Below are positions 36,455 through 44,557 of a stretch of 64,000 nt of DNA, in pieces; the first letter of the stretch is position 1; each line of letters opens with the position of its first letter. The stretch is from Pedosphaera parvula Ellin514. Its GTDB lineage: Bacteria > Verrucomicrobiota > Verrucomicrobiia > Limisphaerales > Pedosphaeraceae. The translations under genes and the position numbers were made by a program. The DNA lies in contig NZ_ABOX02000006.1 in NCBI RefSeq assembly GCF_000172555.1, positions 156,518 through 220,517 of the forward strand, in the 5' to 3' direction. The notes beneath the pieces are model-generated. The model saw only the letters and a list, made by a program, of their open reading frames with translations. It had not been told where the DNA came from and did no database searches.

Positions 36455-37345
36455 AAAGTAAACCTGAGAATACAGTTTTGGTTCGGACTCTTTGATTGGA
36501 TTATACCCTCCATGCGGGAAGGCTTCCCAACGTTTCCACCAAACCAGGCCGAAGCCACAATCTGGTAAGTCCGATAGCTGCCGTTTTATACTGGTGGCAT
36601 TGCCAGTTCACCATTGGATCGCTCGGCTGTCCTCTTACTGTCTGCCTTGCGGGCAGTAAAGGGCTGCGAACCCACCATGCGATTTCAACCAACGTCCTCA
36701 GCTCTTGCGGAGCATCGGACGCCCTGATTATCCCGCAGGATTCAGGGATTAAGCTACTTTCCAATCCAACAGAAGACGCGACTTTGCGTTTAGCCTGATT
36801 TTCAGTCAGGTGCTACAGTTGCCTGCAGCAGCAATCCTACCAAGACGTGCGCGTCTTGCAGCTTCATGATCTTTTGGATCACGCTATACTGCACGCCTTC
36901 TGTGTTTCTCTTGCGGATATTCCACCGAATTTCAAGACTTACGATTTCAGGTTGCCCTGAACCGTTTGCCTCTCATTCTGTCACTCAGCCCTTGATTGCG
37001 GTCTCGGACCAAATGGCTACCCTTATTCCTTAACTGTCGATGTTTGGCGTAAGTGAAGTGCTCGGCGCTACCGTTAGTAAAGAGCTTACAGTGTTACCCT
37101 CAGCTCTCCGTTTTCACTCCATCTTCCAGCATAGCTCACCGCGAATTGCGATAAGCTTACAAGAATTGGGCTTGCATAAGTGGCCTGTCTCCAGGCGCGG
37201 CTCCGTAGGAGGAACTCCGCTTTGACCGGCTTTCACCGGCTTATCTGACGGGATCATGCTCCCGGATCGGTTTCGGAATGTTTCCATCCCGTCCTTATCA
37301 AAAATCAATTTTAAGCTGCAAACGAATGGATAACCACTCGTCTGC
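36455..37345 (-). ncRNA. Large structured non-coding RNA candidate beside rsr
   Basis: Nearly 900 bases with no credible ORF but dense hairpins: CTGCC TTGCG GGCAG (36642), GCTC TTGCG GAGC (36700), CCCTGA...TCAGGG (36722), CCTGA TTTTCAG TCAGG (36793), AAGACG TGCG CGTCTT (36842), TGATC...GATCA (36868), CCGGT GAAA GCCGG, GACGGGAT...ATCCCGTC (37247-37293). Repeated CGCAA and GNRA loops are seen on the minus strand. Size, tRNA-array setting and loop style recall the ornate phage-type RNAs GOLLD and ROOL; strand and identity unproven. Confidence 0.45.
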
Positions 37346-37350
37346 ATGTG

Positions 37351-39042
37351 TTAATCACTGCGGATAAAATCCGCGATTACCGCCGGAGCGGTTGTATCGA
37401 AACCGACGACGTCCAACATGCCGCGGTCCTTCGGGTCCGCGATCGTGAAGTCGTTCGAGGTCATACCCACCACCACTGCCTTGGCATCTGCCGCGAACTG
37501 GTCGCGGTAATTACGCAAAGCCTGTGAAGGATGAATATTGCCCGCCCAGGTTTCACTGTCGGTGTAGGTCACGAAGCCTGACACATTCACCTTCTGCCGA
37601 CGTGCCCATACCATTGGCAGGGCGCAATCTGTGCCGCCCATTGGAATCTTCTCGATTTCCTTCACGACCTCCGCAAGGCGCATCTTCGGAGAGATGTTGA
37701 CCGGCGTAATGCCCGGTTCACCACCACCCCACTGACCGCCATGCCCGTTCGCTGCCGCCGAGAACCCAACGATAACGTAATCAGGCTCCGTAGCCGCTGT
37801 AATCAAGGACATCGCTGCGCTCGCTTCACGTGCTGACAGGCAGGAGCCCGCAATCTTCGCCATCCCCATGGAACCGCTGACGTCAAGCGCGAGCAAGACT
37901 GGCTTGCCGCACGGTTCGACGTTGCTGAACGTCGCGTAAAACGCTTCGTCCAACGCATCGATGATTGGCTGCACTGGCGACCAACTCAAGCTGCCCTTGT
38001 CGCCGCGACCCTGAGCGTAGATTTTCTCCGCGATCAGGACGGCCATAGGGTGCACACGGGCGCGCTTCAACGCAGTCTGGTCAGACAGCTTTGCAACCAC
38101 CAGCTTGGCAGCTGCGCTCATTGGTTTGAGCAAGCCAACGCTCGTCATCTTGCCAAGGTTGCGGATCATTGCGGTCATCGGCATTTTCTGCAGCAAGGCA
38201 TCCCACACTTCAGCATCGTTCAACCATTCGGTTGGGACGGCTTCGCGTGGCAGGTTGCTTTCCGTGATGAGCTTCAGGATTTCTCCCTTGCCCTTCGCGG
38301 CTTTGGCCTGCTCAAACGCCTGGATTAAGGCTGGCAATTCGCCCACGGCCGCATAGGTCGCTGTGCGTTCCGCACAGTTGACCTTGCGCTTGACCGTGCG
38401 TTCACCCAGTTCATCCTGGCCGGACAACATCCAGCGGAAGATTGCCGCGTGTTCGCGTGAAACTTCTTTTGGATGTGCCAGGCGCAGCAAGTCACCGTGT
38501 GACCAGCCGTCGCGCTGCTGATACTTGATTGCCTGCAAGGCCAATTCGCGTGGTTCCTGGGCATTATACCAGTTGCCAACCGCATTGCGGAGACCGCGTC
38601 CCCAACCGCGCATCGCATTTACATACCCAGCGAAGTGGAAGAGGTGCGTGCCGATGCGGCAGACTTTTGACAGGTTCGCGAAGGCCTTGGTCTTGGCCGC
38701 AACGTCACCGTGAGTTGTCACAAGCGCGAGGGCAAAGATGGCCGGATCATTCTTCGGCGCACGACCAGAGTCGGAAATCTCGACGATGCGATCAACGACA
38801 CGCGCACCATTTTCCTTGATGCAACGGATGATGGCATCGTGATTCTGCTTCACGAGATCGCGTTCGCCGATGTAGTAGGTGCCACCTTCAGCGCCGAGGA
38901 TCAAAAAGCGATCCAAACGCTGCCAGTCGGTCACTTCCCACGAGTAACCACCCGCCGAGTTGCGAACCTGTCCCGAACCCGGGATGGCCTGCGACTGCGG
39001 TGTCGCGCGGCGATTAAAAAGTTTTGAGTAGTTGATTGCCAT
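37351..39042 (-). CDS. rsr: Ro60/Rsr TROVE-domain RNA-binding protein
   Basis: 563 aa. N-terminal TROVE domain of HEAT-like helices forming the RNA-binding ring (residues about 20-365; for example LVKQNHDAIIRCIKENGARVVDRIVEISDSGRAPKN in parts NHDAIIRCI, RIVEISDSGR) and C-terminal VWA-like domain with an intact MIDAS (ALDVSGSMGM, then GGTDCALPM, TYTDSETW). Bacterial Ro binds Y RNAs and 3' ends of misfolded RNA and works with exonucleases or RtcB ligases in RNA quality control. Five Y RNA genes lie directly upstream on the same strand, and the first (39093-39159) is within 51 bases of the start codon. Confidence 0.95.
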   Translation of the reverse strand: MAINYSKLFNRRATPQSQAIPGSGQVRNSAGGYSWEVTDWQRLDRFLILGAEGGTYYIGERDLVKQNHDAIIRCIKENGARVVDRIVEISDSGRAPKNDPAIFALALVTTHGDVAAKTKAFANLSKVCRIGTHLFHFAGYVNAMRGWGRGLRNAVGNWYNAQEPRELALQAIKYQQRDGWSHGDLLRLAHPKEVSREHAAIFRWMLSGQDELGERTVKRKVNCAERTATYAAVGELPALIQAFEQAKAAKGKGEILKLITESNLPREAVPTEWLNDAEVWDALLQKMPMTAMIRNLGKMTSVGLLKPMSAAAKLVVAKLSDQTALKRARVHPMAVLIAEKIYAQGRGDKGSLSWSPVQPIIDALDEAFYATFSNVEPCGKPVLLALDVSGSMGMAKIAGSCLSAREASAAMSLITAATEPDYVIVGFSAAANGHGGQWGGGEPGITPVNISPKMRLAEVVKEIEKIPMGGTDCALPMVWARRQKVNVSGFVTYTDSETWAGNIHPSQALRNYRDQFAADAKAVVVGMTSNDFTIADPKDRGMLDVVGFDTTAPAVIADFIRSD

Positions 39043-39092
39043 ATTTACCTCCTTTCACACCGCCAACCACGGAGTGGATGTTTAAGTGAAGA

Positions 39093-39159
39093 CGCGGACA
39101 AGTTGGATGAACGTGGGATGTTTCGTTTACAGCGATAACCCATGCTCGTTCGGCCCGCG
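39093..39159 (-). ncRNA. Y RNA, minimal form without a tRNA-like module
   Basis: Outer stem CGCGG/CCGCG with Ro-binding motif GCCGAACG on the 5' strand and CAACTTGT on the 3' strand, then the Y-typical word GGGTTATCGC and a short hairpin TGT AAACGAA ACA. No T-arm or acceptor stem. It lies just upstream of rsr and may be part of its leader. Confidence 0.65.
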
Positions 39160-39230
39160 AAAATAATCCGAAGTGGAACCGACGTAATGCTTCAAGTCCT
39201 CACTTCATTTTCTGACTTCTGAATTTAACT

Positions 39231-39338
39231 AATGGGCAAGGGGGACGCGGGATTGCTCTACCACTGAGCTACTCCCCGTTATGGTCGGGGAGATTGGAGT
39301 CGAACCAATGACGGATAACCCGATGTCTTCGGCCCATT
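39231..39338 (-). ncRNA. Y RNA with circularly permuted tRNA module
   Basis: Ro stem AATGGGC/GCCCATT carrying GGCCGAAG (matching the GNCGAANG Ro motif) and CCCTT. Inside: CGGGTTATCC, T-arm ATTGG TTCGACT CCAAT, acceptor 3' strand CTCCCCG then ACCA TAA, then acceptor 5' strand CGGGGAG, D-arm GCTC AGTGGTA GAGC, and the return strand AATCCCG. The 3' half of the tRNA thus precedes the 5' half, joined by a CCA-containing loop, as in YrlA-type RNAs. Confidence 0.85.
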
Positions 39339-39352
39339 AAAAACAAAAAGTA

Positions 39353-39489
39353 TTCACAGGATAAGTGATGAACTGGAGTTTTTTAAGCGTTCTACCACTG
39401 AACTACCCCGGCATCTGGAGCCGGAGGCGGGATTCGAACCCGCGACCACTTCGTTATGAGCGATAATCCAATTGCTTCGACCCTGTGAA
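39353..39489 (-). ncRNA. Y RNA with circularly permuted tRNA module
   Basis: Ro stem TTCACAGG/CCTGTGAA with GTCGAAG and CACTTAT. T-arm GCGGG TTCGAAT CCCGC, acceptor strands CTCCGGC and GCCGGGG linked by a TCCAGAT loop, D-arm GTTC AGTGGTA GAAC. Inner stem AATTGGA/TCCAGTT. The 3' part is covered by the frame of the unknown gene upstream. Confidence 0.85.
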
Positions 39490-40351
39490 AAATTTTAGAG
39501 TAATATTTGATTTTTGTAATCTCGATTGGAAATAGGATGAGACGGCTCACCGGCTTCAAGGCTCGACGGAGCAGCAAAGCAAAATGCCTTGCCGCTCCGT
39601 CGAGCCTTGAACCGCCTCCTTTGGTGAACTCACTGGTTTTCATTTGATTGGACAGTCCATAGCGTCGTAATTCCTTACGTGACAACTGACGCTTCGCGAC
39701 ACAATGCACATAATCACCATACATTTTGCAACTGATGCTGCCATAGACCTGCCTTCCCAGCGCAACATCGTAAGGCGTGGGATTTTGTGTTTCCCTGAAG
39801 AACTCCATCTGACACTCGAACCAGAGCCCATTCAGTTTGATCAATCTCACATTCCGTGATAGCTGACGTTGAGTTTCAGACCGCTGCTGCGCTTCCTTCT
39901 CGAAATAGGTTGCCCGTTTTCTCCACCAGACCTGTTCGCACAGAATGCCCGTTTCTGGATGAACATAGAATGGCTTGCATCTTCCGGCGATCTGGTTTAC
40001 CGGCCCACCGGCCATCCTCCAATTTGAATCGAAGCACCATATTTCTCCTTCATTCATGAAGGTATGGCGGATGACCATCTCCAGCAGATGAAATTTAATA
40101 TGATTGCGCACCACGCTGTCCGGCTTGATGACTTTGCAGGCTTCACTGTAAACCTCGTTCCATGGCCTTCCAACTTGGGAACGGAGCCACCGCCGTAAAG
40201 GTCCAAGATGCTCTCCAAACCATTTGCGTCGAACGTGTGCCCGCTTAATTCCCTGAAATCGCGGACGATCTTCAAAGGGAATGTTCGCCCTGCGATTTTG
40301 TTTGCCGCAACCGCCACCACCACGAGGGCGTTCGACGATGACTTTATGCAT
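39392..40351 (-). CDS. Conserved hypothetical protein with uncertain 3' end
   Basis: About 319 aa from ATG 40351 (an in-frame ATG 12 bases upstream is less likely). N-terminal VIVERPRGGGGCGKQNRR and the segment HVRRKWFGEHLGPLRRWLRSQVGRPWNEVY are the recognisable, basic, probably RNA-interacting part; no known domain. The last 70 codons run through a perfect 15-base palindrome (39559-39608) and into a Y RNA, ending in RVRIPPPAPDAGVVQW, which is tRNA-like sequence read as protein. The true product may therefore end near codon 250. It lies between Y RNAs, so a role with Rsr is possible. Confidence 0.65.
   Translation of the reverse strand: MHKVIVERPRGGGGCGKQNRRANIPFEDRPRFQGIKRAHVRRKWFGEHLGPLRRWLRSQVGRPWNEVYSEACKVIKPDSVVRNHIKFHLLEMVIRHTFMNEGEIWCFDSNWRMAGGPVNQIAGRCKPFYVHPETGILCEQVWWRKRATYFEKEAQQRSETQRQLSRNVRLIKLNGLWFECQMEFFRETQNPTPYDVALGRQVYGSISCKMYGDYVHCVAKRQLSRKELRRYGLSNQMKTSEFTKGGGSRLDGAARHFALLLRRALKPVSRLILFPIEITKIKYYSKIFHRVEAIGLSLITKWSRVRIPPPAPDAGVVQW
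39559..39608 (-). repeat. Perfect palindrome inside the unknown gene's 3' part
   Basis: Arms AAGGCTCGACGGAGC/GCTCCGTCGAGCCTT around a 20-base loop. It may be a terminator-like hairpin or an inserted palindromic element that removed the original stop codon. Confidence 0.75.
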
Positions 40352-40390
40352 ATCTGATCTCATGTTTTGATTTCTTTCCTTGATTTTAAA

Positions 40391-40517
40391 GGCGGATAAG
40401 TTGCGAATTGGACATAGGCGTTCTACTACTGAACTACCCCGGCATTTGGAGCCGGAGGACGGAATCGAACCGTCGACCTCCCGCGTGACAAGCGATAACC
40501 CAATTCATCGACCCGCC
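40391..40517 (-). ncRNA. Y RNA with circularly permuted tRNA module
   Basis: Ro stem GGCGG/CCGCC with GTCGATG and CAACTTAT, inner stem GAATTGG/CCAATTC, word GGGTTATCGC, T-arm GACGG TTCGATT CCGTC, acceptor CTCCGGC/GCCGGGG with loop TCCAAAT, D-arm GTTC AGTAGTA GAAC. Close paralogue of the Y RNA at 39353-39489; D-loop has one G less. Confidence 0.85.
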
Positions 40518-40525
40518 GAAATGTG

Positions 40526-40636
40526 AGACGGACAAAGGGTGAGCTGGGAACCCAGCCATATGGCGGCTGGGGCGGGATTCGAACCCGCTGGTGGATTTCT
40601 CCACGGTGCCGATAACCCAGGCTCTGCGGCCCGTCT
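40526..40636 (-). ncRNA. Y RNA variant lacking the D-arm, with extra variable hairpin
   Basis: Ro stem AGACGG/CCGTCT with GCCGCAGAG and CCCTTTGT. T-arm GCGGG TTCGAAT CCCGC, acceptor CCCAGCC/GGCTGGG with loop GCCATAT. An extra hairpin GTGGA GAAA TCCAC replaces the variable loop, and the acceptor returns straight to the inner stem CCCAGCT without a D-arm. Confidence 0.75.
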
Positions 40637-40680
40637 AAAAATCTCTCTTTAAACCAACATTCAGTCTTGGAGCATGCAAA

Positions 40681-41163
40681 TCATTTGGAAGCAACTAAAG
40701 CTCCGCCGAAACTGAACAACGCGCGAACAATTCCGAAGCCCATAAAGGTGAGCACGAACGCGAAATAAAGGTGGTTGAAAAAAGTCGCCTGGTTTTCCAT
40801 GAACCGTGCGACCCGCTCGCGAAACCCGCGTGTGCACAGACTCTGAGCCGCGATTAAAATAAATAATGCCAGAATAAACAGTCCCATCGGATGGTAGTGC
40901 AAACTTTCACTGAACATACCTCTGATCCCGCAGCTGAGGCTGCGCGTCATCCCGCATCCTGGACATGGCAATCCGGTGACAGACTTGAGCCAACACAATG
41001 TCACTCCGGAGCCATGCGGCGGCGATACCGCAGCGAGCAATAAGCCCAACCACGCGGCGATCACACAATGCTTCCCAAACCAGCGGTTGCTGGCCAGTTG
41101 TGGCTGATTCAGCCAGCAGCGGAACCGCTTCGCATAAATCACAGCTCGAGAATTAAGCTCCAT
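40681..41163 (-). CDS. DUF2752 membrane protein
   Basis: 160 aa. Family signature TGLPCPGCGMTRSLSC with three membrane helices (WLGLLLAAVSPPHGS, GLFILALFILIAAQSL, LYFAFVLTFMGFG). Start at ATG 41163, directly after the stop of the zinc-ribbon gene. These two genes are commonly paired; the function is unknown and there is no evident link to the RNA island. Confidence 0.88.
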   Translation of the reverse strand: MELNSRAVIYAKRFRCWLNQPQLASNRWFGKHCVIAAWLGLLLAAVSPPHGSGVTLCWLKSVTGLPCPGCGMTRSLSCGIRGMFSESLHYHPMGLFILALFILIAAQSLCTRGFRERVARFMENQATFFNHLYFAFVLTFMGFGIVRALFSFGGALVASK

Positions 41164-41164
41164 G

Positions 41165-41854
41165 TTAGTGGCCCAGATCCATAAAATTGATGCCAATGCC
41201 GATGAGGATCCCGAGTCCGTAAAGCAGCTTCAAAGTATCGTTGTCGGAGACCTTGAATACGAAGTAGGTGCAATAGATTGGAATGCAGAGTGCGAGGAAG
41301 CCCGTTCCCACACTTTCCTTGAAGGCGAACACAAGGGCGATAATTTGCACCGTCACCAAGTAAAGAAACGCCACTGCCGCAAAACCTAACATCATGGGGG
41401 GATTATTCCTTCCCAGGAGATATAAAATTCCCAACAACAGTACTACCCCACCCAGATAGGGATACGCAGTCTTATACCAAGGTACATCGTAATTCGGTGC
41501 AGTCGGCTTTCCCAAAGCTGCCGGTCGTCCTGCCACTGTACGCTGACCGGTCGCGAGATTGTAACCGCAGTTGGTGCAAAGCACGGCTCCTTTTCCCATC
41601 CCGGCACCGCACGAGGGACACCCGGACGCAGCCGGACTTGGCGCGGATGCTGGCGCGGATGCCTGGCGTCGCAAAGGCGCGGGCCCGGAAGCCACTGCCG
41701 ATGTGGGAATCGGGATTGGGGCTGGGGCTGCCGCAGCTCCCGGGACGACAAGACTGCCCTTGCAAGCAGGACAATCAATTTGCATCCCCCCATAACCGGT
41801 ATCGGCTGAAATATGCTGCTGGCAATGTGGGCACGAGAATTTAATGTCTGGCAT
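41165..41854 (-). CDS. Zinc-ribbon membrane protein
   Basis: 229 aa from ATG 41854 (upstream frame start at 41914 gives a non-conserved tail). Two zinc ribbons: FSCPHCQQHI with IDCPACKG, and CPSCGAGM with CTNCGYNL, then a Pro/Ala linker and four membrane helices resembling DUF4870-like domains. Regulatory or transport role unknown. Forms a pair with DUF2752. Confidence 0.8.
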   Translation of the reverse strand: MPDIKFSCPHCQQHISADTGYGGMQIDCPACKGSLVVPGAAAAPAPIPIPTSAVASGPAPLRRQASAPASAPSPAASGCPSCGAGMGKGAVLCTNCGYNLATGQRTVAGRPAALGKPTAPNYDVPWYKTAYPYLGGVVLLLGILYLLGRNNPPMMLGFAAVAFLYLVTVQIIALVFAFKESVGTGFLALCIPIYCTYFVFKVSDNDTLKLLYGLGILIGIGINFMDLGH

Positions 41855-42010
41855 AGTCTTCTGATTAGACGTGCTGCTTGGGGTTAATTTTCGTGACAAT
41901 GACAAAAGCTCCAAGCCCAGTCAAATCCCACTTTGTTCCGAACGTGACAATTTGGCCTTTTCATACGCATGCTTATTTGTTCGGGATGACACGCTGAACA
42001 CAAAGAGTTC

Positions 42011-42145
42011 AGACGGGCAAGGGTTGCCACAGGAAATGGGATTCCATACGGGAATCGAACCCGTCCCGGGCTTGGGCCCGAGCGCTCTCTCATGGCGAGC
42101 GTCCTCCCCTCCGTTGGTGGATAACCTGTAAACTTCGGCCCATCT
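42011..42145 (-). ncRNA. Distal Y RNA, rearranged tRNA module
   Basis: Ro stem AGATGGGC/GCCCGTCT with GGCCGAAG and CCCTT, inner ACAGG/CCTGT, word AGGTTATCC, T-arm ACGGG TTCGATT CCCGT. Acceptor reduced to ATGG AATC CCAT. Extra hairpins CGCTC...GAGCG and CGGGC CCAA GCCCG are present, and no D-arm. It lies 3 kb from rsr among array tRNAs. Confidence 0.75.
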
Positions 42146-42164
42146 GTTAAATAGCTACTTGAAA

Positions 42165-42240
42165 TGGTCAGGGCGACGGGAGTTGCACCCGCACAGTCCG
42201 CGTCACAGGCGGAGATGCTTACTGTTACATCACGACCCTG
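42165..42240 (-). tRNA. Array tRNA-His(GUG), aberrant loops
   Basis: Anticodon arm TCCGC CTGTGAC GCGGA, T-stem GCGGG/CCCGT with loop TGCAACT (G55), D-loop AACAGTAA (A18 G19). CCA encoded. Acceptor has a mismatch or bulge near its base. Confidence 0.8.
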
Positions 42241-42250
42241 GAAAATCCAC

Positions 42251-42289
42251 GAGAACCGGCTGGCGCACGATGGCGACGAACCGGTTCTC
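42251..42289. other. Hairpin in array spacer
   Basis: Arms GAGAACCGG/CCGGTTCTC around a 21-base loop between two array tRNAs. Similar in spirit to the spacer palindrome at 32170-32193. Confidence 0.5.
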
Positions 42290-42328
42290 CCTTGGCGTCA
42301 ATTTGCTTTTGGCAAACGAAAACGAAAT

Positions 42329-42405
42329 TGGTGCTCTCACATGGACTTGCACCATGAACCCTCTCCTTCGCACGGAGAGATGCAGAACTCTTACACCTTG
42401 AGAGC
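42329..42405 (-). tRNA. Array tRNA-Arg(GCG), aberrant loops
   Basis: Acceptor GCTCTCA/TGAGAGC, anticodon arm TCTCC GTGCGAA GGAGA, T-loop TGCAAGT (G55), D-loop AAGAGTTCT (A18 G19). GCG is an unusual arginine anticodon for bacteria, which normally use ACG. CCA encoded. Confidence 0.8.
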
Positions 42406-42501
42406 CTGGGAAATTGCGAATGACGAATTTCGAGTTTCGAATGTCAGAAATCTTGCCTTCTCACATTCGCCACTCGAAATTCGCTATTCGAAATTCAAAA
42501 G

Positions 42502-42579
42502 TGGTGTTCCTGGCCGGACTCGCACCGGCTAAACATCTCCTTGAAAGGGAAACCGCTCGGCTACTTGGCGCTCAGGAAC
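42502..42579 (-). tRNA. Array tRNA-Glu(UUC), aberrant loops
   Basis: Acceptor GTTCCTG/CAGGAAC, anticodon loop CTTTCAA, T-stem GCCGG/CCGGC with loop TGCGAGT (G55), D-loop AAGTAGCCGA (A18 G19). CCA encoded. Confidence 0.82.
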
Positions 42580-42676
42580 AAAAATGATGGCGGACGTGAT
42601 CGGATTCACATTAAATGCTATTTGGTGACGTGCAGCCTTGATTTGCGAATGCAGGTATTGCAGCCTGCTCTGGTAA

Positions 42677-43219
42677 ATGAAAAATGTCGCTGAACAACCG
42701 CCACCAAAAGGTGCCTGGTTTCGCCGAAGTGACACCGGATTTGAGCTGGGATTTTCCAGAGTTCAAATGGCAATGTGTTTCTTCCTGACACCCGCAATTA
42801 TCTTAAGCGGATTCTTCGTTTGGGTAGCCATCAAGATGTTGTTGCAGAAAAATAACTCAGCAATAGCACTTGGTATTCTCTTTGGTGTTATTGCCTGGTG
42901 TTATCCCTGGCTTGCCGTCGCCTACCAAAGAACCACTGTCACCGTAAAGAATGACCGAGGTAAAGTGTTCACAGGTCTGTGGCCAATCGGGTTTTCTCAG
43001 CAATTTGACTGGGATAAAGTTGCTTCCATCAGTTTACGTCGCACTTCTTTTGGTAATCGTTTGGGATTGTGCGTCGCCATCAAGGAATCCCGAGGCGAGC
43101 GTTACGTCCTATTCGCGTTTCGAGCAAACCTGGATAAACAGAAATTTATCGTCAGGCAATTACAGAAACTGCGAACGGAATATGTTGCCGGTCGGTCAGA
43201 TGCTCAAAAGCAGTCTTGA
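42677..43219 (+). CDS. Two-helix membrane protein of unknown function
   Basis: 180 aa. Two membrane helices at about 29-80 (MAMCFFLTPAIILSGFFVWVAI and ALGILFGVIAWCYPWLAV) then a PH-like beta domain (RTTVTVKNDRGKV, DWDKVASISLRR). I do not recognise the family beyond this DUF3592/PH-like shape. Its 3' end lies 14 bases from the 3' end of the second rtcB, so the two genes converge. Confidence 0.7.
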   Translation: MKNVAEQPPPKGAWFRRSDTGFELGFSRVQMAMCFFLTPAIILSGFFVWVAIKMLLQKNNSAIALGILFGVIAWCYPWLAVAYQRTTVTVKNDRGKVFTGLWPIGFSQQFDWDKVASISLRRTSFGNRLGLCVAIKESRGERYVLFAFRANLDKQKFIVRQLQKLRTEYVAGRSDAQKQS

Positions 43220-43233
43220 AGCTGAACAAGTAA

Positions 43234-44358
43234 TCATCTGGAGGACCGCGTTTTATAGGTGATCAGTGGGCGCAGACTGGCAATGACGCGGATTAAACCC
43301 TCATCGACCAATGTCTTAATCACCACTTCAATTTTCTTGTAAGCGTCCGGCGCTTCCTCGTAGAGCAAATCGCGATTCTCACAGATGACGCGACTGCCCA
43401 ACTCTGTTTGTGAAAGTTCATCGGGCCGATACCGATCACGAATGCGTGATTTGCTTTCACTACGAGTCCACTTTCGTCCCGCTCCGTGAGCCAGCGACCA
43501 GGCTGCAGCAGGCAGGTCTCCAGTCGGCAACACCAAATAGCTGACAGTTCCGCGCGAACCGGGTATGATCATCGGGCCGGTTTCCGCTGGCGCAGCACCT
43601 TTGCGATGCAGCCACACGGTTTCTCCCGCGAGTTCGTGACGCGTGATACTATTATGCGAACCATCCACTACATTCTCGCACGCTGCGTTCAGTACCGATG
43701 CAAATCGATGTGCAATCAGGCTGCGATTCGCCTTGGCCCAACGCACGGCTTCATCATGCTTTTGTAAATAATCCTTCGCATCCGTTGATTCCACGGCGAC
43801 TCCCGCGTCGCGATGCTGATCGACATAAGCGCGCAGTATCGATTCGCCCAAACCGCGCGAGCCGCTATGAACGAGCAACATCAGTTTCTCCTTCGAGAGG
43901 TTGAGTTTCGCAAATTCAGTTTCATCCTCCACCTTCTCGACCGCTTGCAATTCAGCAAAGTGATTGCCTCCGCCGATGGTGCCCAGAGAATGATCCGAAT
44001 GGGTGGTGGGCAATTCCGCCCGTTGCAACCATTCACCTACATCTCCCTCCCACGGATTCTCCAAATCTGACAGTCTTCCTGCCCAGCGATCCAGCTTCGC
44101 CTTTCTTCGCAACAGGTCGGTTTGCCAGAAACCCATGCCGCAGCCGATATCATTGCCAATCAGATAAGGATAAATCGTTCCGCTGCTGACGAAGGCGGCC
44201 CCGACTGGATGACCTTTGCCAGGGTGCAGGTCGGGAAACCCCACTGCCAACCGCATGCCGGGCAATTCTGCAGTTCGTTTCAACTGATCAACTGCCGCGC
44301 CCTCAATCCAATCCTTCCCGGAGGCAATGAGGCGTATATTTGGTTTCTCGCTATTCAT
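43234..44358 (-). CDS. RtcB-family RNA ligase, second paralogue
   Basis: 374 aa, shorter than the 503-aa RtcB at 25.9 kb. Catalytic frame: FPDLHPGKGHPVGAAFV, IGNDIGCGMGFW (canonical Cys motif), LGTIGGGNHFAELQAV, HSGSRGLGES, and guanylylated-His motif LAHGAGRKWTR; LHRKGAAPAETGPMIIPGSRG is conserved. This matches the RtcB2/PrfH-linked type found in bacterial repair operons. It sits between array tRNAs, the only protein gene in that block. Start ATG 44358 follows a TATAAT-like region near 44388. Confidence 0.93.
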   Translation of the reverse strand: MNSEKPNIRLIASGKDWIEGAAVDQLKRTAELPGMRLAVGFPDLHPGKGHPVGAAFVSSGTIYPYLIGNDIGCGMGFWQTDLLRRKAKLDRWAGRLSDLENPWEGDVGEWLQRAELPTTHSDHSLGTIGGGNHFAELQAVEKVEDETEFAKLNLSKEKLMLLVHSGSRGLGESILRAYVDQHRDAGVAVESTDAKDYLQKHDEAVRWAKANRSLIAHRFASVLNAACENVVDGSHNSITRHELAGETVWLHRKGAAPAETGPMIIPGSRGTVSYLVLPTGDLPAAAWSLAHGAGRKWTRSESKSRIRDRYRPDELSQTELGSRVICENRDLLYEEAPDAYKKIEVVIKTLVDEGLIRVIASLRPLITYKTRSSR

Positions 44359-44391
44359 TCAGTTCAAATCGATTGTTTCTATTATATAATA

Positions 44392-44466
44392 TGGCCCCCG
44401 AAGTTGGAATCGCGCCAACGTCTCAGCTTCTTCAGAGCCGCGCTAATCTCTCTCAGCTATTCGGGG
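44392..44466 (-). tRNA. Array tRNA-Phe(GAA), aberrant loops
   Basis: Acceptor CCCCGAA/TTCGGGG, anticodon arm CGGCT CTGAAGA AGCTG, T-stem GTTGG/CCAAC with loop CGCGATT (G55), D-loop AGAGAGATTA (A18 G19). CCA encoded. Confidence 0.8.
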
Positions 44467-44470
44467 AAGT

Positions 44471-44544
44471 TGGTCCTTTCGCGTGGTAACGCTCCACGTT
44501 CTCTCGCTTATCAGGCGAGTGCTCTGCTTTTGAGCTACAAAAGG
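44471..44544 (-). tRNA. Array tRNA-Ile(GAU), aberrant loops
   Basis: Acceptor CCTTTTG/CGAAAGG, anticodon arm CTCGC CTGATAA GCGAG, T-stem CGTGG/CCACG with loop AGCGTTA (G55), D-loop AAAAGCA (A18 G19). Its 5' end overlaps one copy of a 24-base inverted repeat. CCA encoded. Confidence 0.82.
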
Positions 44545-44557
44545 TGCTTGCGCACGG

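Noticed and set aside
36455..37345. RNase P RNA, tmRNA or a group II intron
   Set aside because: None of the signature words (such as the GAGGAAAGTCC of RNase P, or a tmRNA tag and tRNA-like ends) is present.
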